The notes beneath the pieces are model-generated. The model saw only the letters and a program-made list of their open reading frames with translations, did not search any database and was not told where the DNA came from. This document shows, piece after piece, positions 16,105-23,090 of a DNA stretch of 32,989 nt. The stretch is taken from assembly GCA_031261565.1 (NCBI GenBank), contig JAISJK010000058.1, positions 1-32,989 of the forward strand, read 5' to 3'. The stretch is from Candidatus Adiutrix sp. Lineage in GTDB: Bacteria; Desulfobacterota; Desulfarculia; Adiutricales; Adiutricaceae. A program made the translations under genes and the position numbers. Within the stretch, counting starts at the first letter, position 1, and each line of letters starts with the position of its first letter.

Positions 16105-16866
16105 TCAATGCTCAATCTTGGCGAAAATGGACTTGACCGCCGCCGCCGCTTCCGGCGAATGGCTATAGACGCTCAGGCCCTGGCGGTCGGCCTCAATGAT
16201 GGAATCGGCGAAGGGGATGAAGCCCAGGATTTCCAGGCCGGCCAGTGCTTTGGTGATGAATTCCTGGTCGCCCTTGTTCCGCACTTTGTTGCCCACCACC
16301 GACACCCGCTTAATGTGCAGATCGTTGGCCAGCTTGCGCACGGCCAGAGCCGTCTCAATGGATCTCTGCCCCGGCTCCACCACCACAATGAGCTGATCCA
16401 CCCCGGTGGCCGTGGCCCGGCCCAGATGCTCCAGGCCGGCCTCCATATCCATGATGACCACCTCGTCCCGGGCCAGCACCAAGTGCATGATGATGTTTTT
16501 GAGCATGGTGCTCTCCGGGCAGATACAGCCCCCGCCTCCCTTTTTCACCCCCCCCAGGGTCATGAACTTGATGCCGTCCACCTCTTTGGCCAGGGTGTCC
16601 GGCAGGTCATCCACTTTAGGGTTGATGGTGAACATGGAGCCGTAGGTGCCGGGCTGGGAGCCGGTGCGCTCGGCCACCAGCTCGGTCATCTCGGAAATGG
16701 GCGTCACCCCGGCCAGATCCGGGTAACCCAGGGCCGCCGCCAGATTGGCGTCCGGGTCGGCGTCAATGGCCAGCACCTTTTTGCCGCTCTCTTTGAATAA
16801 ATGGGCCAGAGTGGCCGAAAATGTGGTTTTGCCCACGCCGCCTTTGCCGGAAACCGCTATCTTCAT
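16105..16866 (-). CDS. cooC: CooC-type nickel ATPase (CO dehydrogenase maturation)
   Basis: 253 residues, a MinD/ParA-like (SIMIBI) ATPase. The deviant Walker A is SGKGGVGKTT (residues 6-15), followed by AIDADPDANLAAALG (34-47). GGGCICPEST contains C114-x-C116, the CxC motif that in characterised CooC proteins binds nickel at the dimer interface. VIMDMEAGLEHLGRAT is the Walker B region. CooC proteins load nickel into the C-cluster of CO dehydrogenase. No cooS, acs or nickel-transport gene is in the window, so its client must be elsewhere. It follows the DUF3786 gene by 21 nt and ends the minus-strand cluster. Confidence 0.88.
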   Translation of the reverse strand: MKIAVSGKGGVGKTTFSATLAHLFKESGKKVLAIDADPDANLAAALGYPDLAGVTPISEMTELVAERTGSQPGTYGSMFTINPKVDDLPDTLAKEVDGIKFMTLGGVKKGGGGCICPESTMLKNIIMHLVLARDEVVIMDMEAGLEHLGRATATGVDQLIVVVEPGQRSIETALAVRKLANDLHIKRVSVVGNKVRNKGDQEFITKALAGLEILGFIPFADSIIEADRQGLSVYSHSPEAAAAVKSIFAKIEH

Positions 16867-16887
16867 TTTAACACCTCATCTTCATTT

Positions 16888-17523
16888 TTAATTATTGGGC
16901 AGGCCCCGGGACGCGCCCATCAGCCGATAGACCAGGGCCGAGCCCAGCCAGGAAATATCTTCGTTGGACAGGCAGGAGCCGATGACCCGGTCAAAGAGCA
17001 CCTGGCCGGCGCTGTCAAATTCCTCGTCCTGGTGGTGGAGCAACACGATGATGTCCAGACCGGGCAGAACCCGGAAACGGCCGGCCTCGTCCCCGTGGCC
17101 GGGCACGGCCTCGCCGCCCAGAGCGGCCACGGCCCGGGTCAAAAGGCCGGGATTGGGCCCGAAAATCTTGGCCAGGGGGGCCTCGGCCCGGCTTTGAAAG
17201 GCCTTGATGTAAAACTCGCCGCCGGGTATCTGACGATAGGAGACCATTTCCCCGGTGGGCGGCAGCCCCTTGGCCCCCAGCAGATAGTGCAGCACCAGCA
17301 CGGCGTCGGTCAGGCTGAATTCTTCGCCTGCCTTCTGGTCGCGCCAGCTCACGCTCATCTCGGGCGCGGTCACCACCGCCTCCCGGCCGAAAAAATTGAG
17401 CTGAAAGCCGGCCGGGACGGACAGGAGGGTGGCTCCGGCCGCCGCAGCCACGGCCGCCGGGTCTTTGCCGGCCAGCTCTTCAGCGGCCAGGCGGCAGGCG
17501 TTTTTATAGTCGTCAACTCTCAC
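16888..17523 (-). CDS. DUF3786 domain protein
   Basis: 211 residues, soluble. Recognisable DUF3786 features are the N-terminal YKNACRLAAEELAGKDP, GFQLNFFGREAVVTAPEM, LTDAVLVLHYLLGAKG, GEMVSYRQIPGGEFYIKAF, and the C-terminal half with FRVLPGLDIIVLLHHQDEEF and DRVIGSCLSNEDISWLG. The function is unknown. Proteins of this family tend to occur in anaerobes with CO dehydrogenase/acetyl-CoA synthase or corrinoid enzymes, which fits the adjacent cooC. The start is GTG at 17523 with AAGGAG nearby; the open frame continues upstream into the protease gene, but that extension has no ribosome site. It starts 16 nt after the protease stop. Confidence 0.78.
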   Translation of the reverse strand: MRVDDYKNACRLAAEELAGKDPAAVAAAAGATLLSVPAGFQLNFFGREAVVTAPEMSVSWRDQKAGEEFSLTDAVLVLHYLLGAKGLPPTGEMVSYRQIPGGEFYIKAFQSRAEAPLAKIFGPNPGLLTRAVAALGGEAVPGHGDEAGRFRVLPGLDIIVLLHHQDEEFDSAGQVLFDRVIGSCLSNEDISWLGSALVYRLMGASRGLPNN

Positions 17524-17539
17524 GGGTGTCTCCTTCTTT

Positions 17540-18856
17540 TTATCTGGACAGGGTGCGCTGATAGACCCGGCGGCCGCGCTGCACCACAATGCCCACCGTG
17601 GTCTGGAAGCGGGCCTCAAGGCTGGCCTGGGCCAGCTCGGCCCGGCTGTGGACTTCCCGGCCGAAGGCCAGCAGATAATCGCCCTGGAGCAGGCCCAGGG
17701 CCTGAGCCGGCGAGCGGTCGGCCGGGGCGGCCAGGATCAGAAAGCCCCTCTGCTCGGTGACTTTGAGGCCATAAAGACGCCAGAGCAGATCCAAGGCCTC
17801 GCCTTCGCTGATGGCTTTAGGGGTCAGGGTCAGGGCCAGAGGCTGCCCGGCCCGGAGAACTTCCGCCGCCACCGGCCGGCCCGGTGACAGGCTGGACAGG
17901 ATCATCTCATAATCGGCCACCGTGGCTGTGGGCGAGCCGTCCAGCTTCATCAGCATGTCGCCCTTGGCCAGGCCGCCGGCCTGGCCGGGGCCGCCCGGGC
18001 TGACCTCTACCACCAGGCAGCCGGTCTCGCCCCGACGGGGCCGGCCGGACTCAGCCAGCTCCAGCCCCAGATCCAGCGGGGCCTCGTTTTGGCCGCCCCG
18101 GGCCAGGCGGGCGGCAATGCGTCTGACCTGGCTGGCGGGGATGGCGAAGCCCAGGCCTTCGCCCCGGGCGTCAATAGCTGCGTTGATGCCGATGATCTCC
18201 CCGTTGATATTCAAAAGGGGCCCCCCGGAATTGCCGGGGTTGATGGAGGCGTCGGTCTGAATCATGTCGGTGTAGGTCTCCCCCCGGCCGCCTGGTTTGG
18301 GCAAAGTCCGGCCAATGGCGCTGACCACCCCGGTGGTGACGCTGTGGGCGTGGCCCAAAGGGTTGCCGATGGCGATGACTGTTTCGCCGATCAGGAGCTG
18401 CTCGCTGTCCCCAAGTTTCAATTCCGGGAGGGCCTTGGGGCTTTTGACCGACAGCACGGCCAGGTCGTAGCGGGCATCGGCCCCGACAATGGCGGCCGGC
18501 AGTTCCCGGCCGTCGCTCAGAGCCACCACCACCCTCTCGGCCCCCTCCACCACATGGGCGTTGGTGACAATCAGCCCTTTGGCACCGTCAATGACCGCCC
18601 CGGAGCCCAGGGACTGGCTGGGGCGGGAGGGTTGCCGCCACATGTCGCCGAAAAAGTTGTCAAAAAATTCATCGTGAAAGGAGCCCCGCCGCCCCCGGAT
18701 TTGGGCGGCCACGCTGACCACGGCCGGCCGGGCCTTTTCAATGGCCGCCACAATGGGGGTGCGGCGGCTCTGGGCCAGGGCGTCTTCCCCCTCCGCCCGC
18801 TGGCCCCAGAGCGGCCCTAGGCCCAGCAACAGCAGGGCTATTAAAATTCTTTTCAC
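17540..18856 (-). CDS. HtrA/DegP-like periplasmic serine protease
   Basis: 438 residues. A signal peptide (about 1-22) precedes a trypsin-like domain with the triad H101 (VTNAHVV), D131 (ARYDLAVL) and S210 (NPGNSGGPL). FHDEFFDNFFGDMWRQP at about 60-76 resembles the LA loop of HtrA proteins. A PDZ domain follows (about 255-345, GCLVVEVSPGGPGQAGGLAKGDML) and a shorter, less typical PDZ-like region closes the protein (about 360-436). It should degrade or chaperone misfolded envelope proteins. Its start overlaps the htpX stop by 4 nt (ATGA), so the two stress proteases are translationally coupled. Confidence 0.92.
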   Translation of the reverse strand: MKRILIALLLLGLGPLWGQRAEGEDALAQSRRTPIVAAIEKARPAVVSVAAQIRGRRGSFHDEFFDNFFGDMWRQPSRPSQSLGSGAVIDGAKGLIVTNAHVVEGAERVVVALSDGRELPAAIVGADARYDLAVLSVKSPKALPELKLGDSEQLLIGETVIAIGNPLGHAHSVTTGVVSAIGRTLPKPGGRGETYTDMIQTDASINPGNSGGPLLNINGEIIGINAAIDARGEGLGFAIPASQVRRIAARLARGGQNEAPLDLGLELAESGRPRRGETGCLVVEVSPGGPGQAGGLAKGDMLMKLDGSPTATVADYEMILSSLSPGRPVAAEVLRAGQPLALTLTPKAISEGEALDLLWRLYGLKVTEQRGFLILAAPADRSPAQALGLLQGDYLLAFGREVHSRAELAQASLEARFQTTVGIVVQRGRRVYQRTLSR

Positions 18857-19707
18857 GGTCTTTCCCCCCGCAGACGAGCGACGCGTTCCTCAATAGGCGG
18901 GTGGGTGGCGAACCACTCGTTTAAAAATTTGGAATTCAAAGGGTTGACAATGCACATATGGGCCATATTGGCCGAGACCTCCCGGGGGGGGCGGCTGTAA
19001 GCGCCCAGTTTGGCCAGGGCCGAGGCCAGGCCGAAGGGGGTGCCGGCTATGTCGGCCCCGCCGTCGTCGGCCAGATATTCCCGGGAGCGGGAGATGCCCG
19101 CCTGGATGAGGAGGCCGGCCAGAGGGGCCAGAACCACCATTAAAATAACGGCCAGGGGGTGGCCGCTCCGGCCGTCCCGGCTGCCGCCGCCGCCAAAGAT
19201 GAGGCCGTATTTGGCTATATTGGCCAGTAGCATGATGGCCCCGGCCAGGACAGCGGCCACGGAGCCCACCAGGATGTCGCGGTTTCGGACGTGGGTCAGC
19301 TCATGGCCCAGCACCCCGGCCAGTTCCTCCCGGTTCAGAAGGGAGAGGAGGCCGGTGGTCACGGCCACCACGGCTTGGGCCGGGTTCCGGCCCGTGGCAA
19401 AGGCGTTGGGGGCCGGGTCATCGACAATGGCCACCCTGGGGGTGGGCAACCCGGCCCGCTCGGCCAGGTGGGTCACCAGCTGATAAAGTTCCGGGGCTTC
19501 CGCAGGCCCCACCAGCCGGGCCCGGGTCTGAGCCAGCACCAGGTCGGCTGAAAACCACCAGGCCCCCAGATTCATAACCAGGGCCATAACCAGGGCGATC
19601 TCCAGCCCCTGAGACCCGCCCAGGGCCTGGCCGCAGAAAAGCACCACCAGGGTCAGCAGGCTCAGGAGGAGGGCCGTCCGGAAGCGGTTATTCAGGGCCG
19701 GGGACAT
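18853..19707 (-). CDS. htpX: HtpX-type M48 zinc metalloprotease
   Basis: 284 residues, an inner-membrane protease with two N-terminal and two internal hydrophobic segments. It has the zinc motif H135-E136-L-T-H139 in GVLGHELTHVRNRD, and E210 in SRSREYLADDGGA as third ligand. HtpX degrades damaged membrane proteins. It is complete and normal, in contrast to the zinc-less M48-like gene at 13949-15100. It starts 9 nt after the MBL gene and overlaps the HtrA gene by 4 nt. Confidence 0.93.
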   Translation of the reverse strand: MSPALNNRFRTALLLSLLTLVVLFCGQALGGSQGLEIALVMALVMNLGAWWFSADLVLAQTRARLVGPAEAPELYQLVTHLAERAGLPTPRVAIVDDPAPNAFATGRNPAQAVVAVTTGLLSLLNREELAGVLGHELTHVRNRDILVGSVAAVLAGAIMLLANIAKYGLIFGGGGSRDGRSGHPLAVILMVVLAPLAGLLIQAGISRSREYLADDGGADIAGTPFGLASALAKLGAYSRPPREVSANMAHMCIVNPLNSKFLNEWFATHPPIEERVARLRGERP

Positions 19708-19716
19708 GGGTTGACC

Positions 19717-20379
19717 TCAATTAAAAAAAGTGCGCACGGCCCGAAAATTTTCAGCCACCCGGGCCGCTCCGGACAGGCTGGGGCCGTGGCCGGGGAGAAT
19801 CAGCTCCACCTCGGGCAGCCCGGCCAGGCGCTCAATACTGGCGGCCAGAGACGGGGTGGAGCCGCCCGGAAAATCCGTCCGCCCCACCGAGTGGGCGAAA
19901 AGGACATCGCCGGTGACCAGCAGTTTGGCCTCGGGCCAGTGGAGGCAGAGGCTGCCCGGGGTGTGGCCGGGGCAGAGATACAGATAGACGGTTTTATCTC
20001 CCAGAGGGAGCGGCCCCTCCTCCAGGGTGCGGCCTATAGAGCCCCGGGGAAAATCCAGGCCCATCCAGGGGAAAAATTCCTGCCCCGGCCCCTGGAGAAA
20101 CCTGGCCTCGGCCGCGCTCATGGCCTGGGTGGCCCCATAGTCAAATTCCAGTATTTCCCCGGCCTCCATGTGGTCAGGGTGGCAGTGGGTGTGCAGCACC
20201 ACGGAGATGTCGGTGGGGCTCAGGCCGTCGGCCTCAATCTGCCTGACCAGATGGGGCCACAGATGTTTGTGGCCGGGGTCAATGAGCACTTTTTCCGGCC
20301 CGTCGAGGATGATGGTGTTGCAGTTGTTTTCACCTGTGGAGGTGAAGGGGTAGAAATAAACCGACGGCGCGACCTGCAT
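19717..20379 (-). CDS. MBL-fold (glyoxalase II-like) metallo-hydrolase
   Basis: 220 residues, no signal peptide. The metal motif is H65-C-H67-P-D69-H70 within VLHTHCHPDHMEAG, then CPGHTPGSLCLHW, TGDVLFAHSVGRTDFPGGS and LILPGHGPSL, the ordered ligands of the glyoxalase II/persulfide dioxygenase-like branch. The substrate is unknown. AAGGAG precedes the ATG. It heads the htpX-htrA-DUF3786-cooC run; a TATAAT on the same strand lies at 20397-20402. Confidence 0.88.
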   Translation of the reverse strand: MQVAPSVYFYPFTSTGENNCNTIILDGPEKVLIDPGHKHLWPHLVRQIEADGLSPTDISVVLHTHCHPDHMEAGEILEFDYGATQAMSAAEARFLQGPGQEFFPWMGLDFPRGSIGRTLEEGPLPLGDKTVYLYLCPGHTPGSLCLHWPEAKLLVTGDVLFAHSVGRTDFPGGSTPSLAASIERLAGLPEVELILPGHGPSLSGAARVAENFRAVRTFFN

Positions 20380-20396
20380 GGCTTGACTCCTTAACT

Positions 20397-20402
20397 ATTA
20401 TA
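20397..20402 (-). promoter_or_regulatory. Possible -10 element before the MBL gene
   Basis: TATAAT on the minus strand, 17 nt before the MBL start codon, in the 64-bp gap after flgA. A TTGAC lies too far upstream for a normal spacer, so the -35 is unclear. It would separate the protease/cooC cluster from the flagellar operon. Confidence 0.35.
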
Positions 20403-20443
20403 AGAATAAAGCCTGAAGGCGGCCGCGTCAAGTTTGACCGGGG

Positions 20444-21424
20444 TTAAAAGACGATTTCCACCTGATTGGGGCCGATAATCCGCCCGGAAATGGTTTTTTT
20501 GCTGCTCTGGTTGAGCACGGGAATGGTCTCGCCCAGGGCACCGTCCTGCTTGGCCAGGCCGGAGTCGGTCACCCGCAGCCCGCCCTGCTGGGCAATAATG
20601 GTCACTGCATCGCCCCGGCGAACCATGAGGCTTTTGGTCAGGTGGCGCTCCTTGACCACTTCCCCGGTGGTCAGGCTGGTCTTGAGAGTGGCTCCGGTGG
20701 TCAGGGCCAGGCTGGTCAGCGCGCCCTTGGCCTGGGCAAAGGGGGCCAGGGTCAGGCTGAGGTCGGTCTCGGTCAGCACCTGGCCCTTGGACAGGGTGCG
20801 GGTGGCCACCACCGCCGGGATGGAGAGGTCAATCTGGGCGGTGACCCGGGCCCGGGCCACTTCCCGGCCGTCCACAGCGAAAAAAAAGGCACCGCTCAGG
20901 TAGGTGGGGTTGGTGGAGGCCTGGGGGGCAAAGCGGTAGGAGGTCTGGCCGGGGGGCAGGGTGGGCAGGTCACTGAAATTGACGCTGACCAGCTCAAATT
21001 TACCGCTCTGATAGGGCTCGGTCTCGGCCAGATATTTGGTCAGAGCCCGGCGCAGGGTGTCCTGGCTCAGCTCCTGGCCCCGGCCGGTGAGACGCAGCTC
21101 CTCCGGCAACTGCCAGGTGGTCTCCGAGAGATCCAGGCGGCTGGCGGTCAGGCGCTGCTCCAGTTGGGCCCGCCGGAGGGCCAGGGTCTGGCCGGCGGCC
21201 GGGGCCGGCCCCAGGTCGAGGGCGGCCAGCTTTTCGGCCAGGTCGGCCCCGGCCGGGTTCAGCAGGGTGATTTCGGCCATGGCCCCCAGGGTCAGGCGCG
21301 GCCCATCGACCGTTGTCTCGGCCGGAACCGTCACCGCCACCTGGGCGGCGGCCAGGGGCCGGGCCAGGATCATGAGGATCAGGAGGGCCAGGCCCAGATT
21401 ACGGGTCAGACGGGTCACGGCCAT
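20444..21424 (-). CDS. flgA: Flagellar P-ring assembly chaperone FlgA
   Basis: 326 residues with a signal peptide (about 1-27, ending near AAA). The C-terminal SAF/FlgA region is clear: VVATRTLSKGQVLTETDL, TGATLKTSLTTGEVVKERHL, VRRGDAVTIIAQQGGLRV and the end IIGPNQVEIVF. FlgA is a periplasmic chaperone that helps FlgI form the P ring, implying a Gram-negative cell. The N-terminal 180 residues are longer than in short FlgA proteins. Its start overlaps the flgG stop by one base (TAATG). The usual next genes flgH and flgI are not downstream here. Confidence 0.88.
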   Translation of the reverse strand: MAVTRLTRNLGLALLILMILARPLAAAQVAVTVPAETTVDGPRLTLGAMAEITLLNPAGADLAEKLAALDLGPAPAAGQTLALRRAQLEQRLTASRLDLSETTWQLPEELRLTGRGQELSQDTLRRALTKYLAETEPYQSGKFELVSVNFSDLPTLPPGQTSYRFAPQASTNPTYLSGAFFFAVDGREVARARVTAQIDLSIPAVVATRTLSKGQVLTETDLSLTLAPFAQAKGALTSLALTTGATLKTSLTTGEVVKERHLTKSLMVRRGDAVTIIAQQGGLRVTDSGLAKQDGALGETIPVLNQSSKKTISGRIIGPNQVEIVF

Positions 21425-22206
21425 TACCGCTTCAGGTTGTTGGCGATGGACAGCATCTCGTCAGAGGTGGTGATGGCCTTGGAGTTCATTTCATAGGCCC
21501 GCTGAGCCACGATCATGTTGACCATTTCCGAGACGACTTCGACGTTGGACATTTCCAGAAAGCCGTGGGCGATGGTGCCGAAGCCCTCTTCCCCGGGGTT
21601 GCCGTCAATGGCCGGGCCGGAGGCCTCGGTGGGCTGGTAGATGTTGTAGCCCATGGCGAAGAGGCCCGGGGGGTTGATAAAGCGGGACAGCTCGATGCGG
21701 CCCTCGGCCACGATCTCGCCCCGCTGGTTTAAGGCGCTCATAAACCCGGCCGAATCCACGGTAAAGTGGACGGCGTCTTCGGGCACCACAAACTCCGGGT
21801 CGAGGGGGTTGCCGTCCTGGGTGACGATGACCCCGTCGCTGTTGAGCTTCCAGGAGCCGTCCCGGGTGTAGTAGAGCTCGCCATTGCGGATGACCCGGAA
21901 GTAGCCTTCGTTTTCAATGGCCATGTCCAGAGGGCTGTCGGTCTTGTTATAGTCGCCCTGGGTGTGGATTTTGGCCGTGGAATTGACCTTGGTGCCCAGG
22001 CCGACCTGGACGCCCACGGGAATTTGTTGCCCGCCGATGGTCTCAGTGCCGGCGAATTTGTGGGTCTGATAGATCAGATCCTCGAATTCAGCCCGGTTTT
22101 TCTTGAAACCAGTGGTGTTGACGTTGGCCAGGTTGTGGGCGATGACATCCAGATGGGTCTGCTGGCCGATCATGCCGGTGGCTGCGGTGTAGAGTGATCT
22201 CATCAT
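21424..22206 (-). CDS. flgG: Flagellar distal rod protein FlgG
   Basis: 260 residues. The start MMRSLYTAATGMIGQQTHLD and IAHNLANVNTTGFKKNRAEF, the middle LDMAIENEGYFRV, and the end LEMSNVEVVSEMVNMIVAQR, AYEMNSKAITTSDEMLSIAN are diagnostic for FlgG. It forms the distal rod of the basal body and is exported by the flagellar type III system without a cleaved signal. It lies 27 nt after flgF and overlaps flgA by one base. Confidence 0.96.
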   Translation of the reverse strand: MMRSLYTAATGMIGQQTHLDVIAHNLANVNTTGFKKNRAEFEDLIYQTHKFAGTETIGGQQIPVGVQVGLGTKVNSTAKIHTQGDYNKTDSPLDMAIENEGYFRVIRNGELYYTRDGSWKLNSDGVIVTQDGNPLDPEFVVPEDAVHFTVDSAGFMSALNQRGEIVAEGRIELSRFINPPGLFAMGYNIYQPTEASGPAIDGNPGEEGFGTIAHGFLEMSNVEVVSEMVNMIVAQRAYEMNSKAITTSDEMLSIANNLKR

Positions 22207-22233
22207 AATATCGGCTCTCCTTTAAAGCCGTGA

Positions 22234-22941
22234 TCAGCTGAGTTTGCCGAGCTGGCTGATGACTTTGTCATCCATTTCCTGCTTAGTGTGGACTATTTTT
22301 TGCAGCGCCTCGTAAATGCGGTAGAGCTCGATCATCTGCACTGACTCGTTGACCGGGTTGACATTAGATTTTTCCAGATAGCCCTGCTCCATGGTGGTGT
22401 TTTCCGCCGGGCCGGGCTCGAAGGCCGGGCTTTTGGGCACATAGAAGTCATAGCCTTCCTTGATCAGCATGTTGGGGTCGTCAAACTCGGCCAGCTCAAT
22501 CTGCCCGATCTCCACAAACTCGCCGTCCTGATTGACGGCCTGAACCCGGCCCTCCCGCTCAATGATGACCTGTTTGGCCCCTTCGGGCACAAAGCCGGCC
22601 CCCACCAGGGGGTCGCCGTCCATGGTCACAATCTGGCCGTCGGAATTGACCTTGAAATTGCCGTTGCGGGTATAGCGGATGCCGGCGGCCGTCTCCACCT
22701 GAAAAAAGCCGGGGCCAGCCAGGGCCAGGTCGAGGTCGCGGTCGGTCAGCTCGTCCGGCCCCTGGCCGAAATAGGTCTTGGACTGCTTGACCAGAAAGCC
22801 CTCAAAGATGGGCACATCCTTTTTAAAGCCGGGGGTGCTGACGTTGGCCATGTTGTTGGCCGTGAGGTTCATCCGCTCTTCCTGGGCCATCATGCCCAGG
22901 TAGGTGTGGTTGAGCTGATAGGGATAAGGTCCGATAAACAT
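22234..22941 (-). CDS. flgF: Flagellar proximal rod protein FlgF
   Basis: 235 residues. An N-terminal rod motif (MMAQEERMNLTANNMANVST, GFKKD) and the C-terminal QGYLEKSNVNPVNESVQMIE, then YRIYEALQKIVHTKQEMDD, mark a flagellar hook-basal body rod protein; position before flgG makes it FlgF. Unlike FlgG the C-terminus ends in ISQLGKLS rather than SIANNL. AGAGGCG precedes the ATG. A sigma-54-like promoter lies about 60 bp upstream. It is the first gene of flgF-flgG-flgA. Confidence 0.9.
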   Translation of the reverse strand: MFIGPYPYQLNHTYLGMMAQEERMNLTANNMANVSTPGFKKDVPIFEGFLVKQSKTYFGQGPDELTDRDLDLALAGPGFFQVETAAGIRYTRNGNFKVNSDGQIVTMDGDPLVGAGFVPEGAKQVIIEREGRVQAVNQDGEFVEIGQIELAEFDDPNMLIKEGYDFYVPKSPAFEPGPAENTTMEQGYLEKSNVNPVNESVQMIELYRIYEALQKIVHTKQEMDDKVISQLGKLS

Positions 22942-23001
22942 AAGCGCCTCTCAGGGGCGGCCGTCACCAAAATAGCGCGGCCCGTGGTTCGCTTTACAGG
23001 T

Positions 23002-23020
23002 AAGCAATTTCAGGGCCAAG
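23002..23020 (-). promoter_or_regulatory. Sigma-54-type promoter for flgFGA
   Basis: On the minus strand CTTGGCCCTGAAATTGCTT matches YTGGCACGNNNNTTGCW: GG at -24 and GC at -12 are exactly ten bases apart. It lies about 60 bp upstream of the flgF start codon and downstream of the flagellin gene hairpin. Sigma-54 control of rod genes is standard in many Gram-negative flagellar hierarchies. Confidence 0.65.
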
Positions 23021-23033
23021 TTTAAGGCGCGAA

Positions 23034-23065
23034 GCCCCGGCGGGAGCAGCCGCTCCAGCCGGGGC
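23034..23065 (-). terminator. Strong hairpin downstream of the flagellin gene
   Basis: GCCCCGGC at 23034-23041 pairs with GCCGGGGC at 23058-23065. Inside, GGAGC at 23043-23047 pairs with GCTCC at 23052-23056 around an AGCC loop; one G/A mismatch separates the two helices. It lies 25 bp after the flagellin stop. The T-tract on the minus strand is poor, so it may terminate with help or protect the mRNA 3' end. Confidence 0.6.
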
Positions 23066-23090
23066 CGGTTTAGGGTTATCCGCCGGGGGC

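Noticed and set aside
17524-17619. N-terminal extension of the DUF3786 protein
   Set aside because: It overlaps the end of the protease gene and has no ribosome site; the GTG at 17523 has AAGGAG in the right place.
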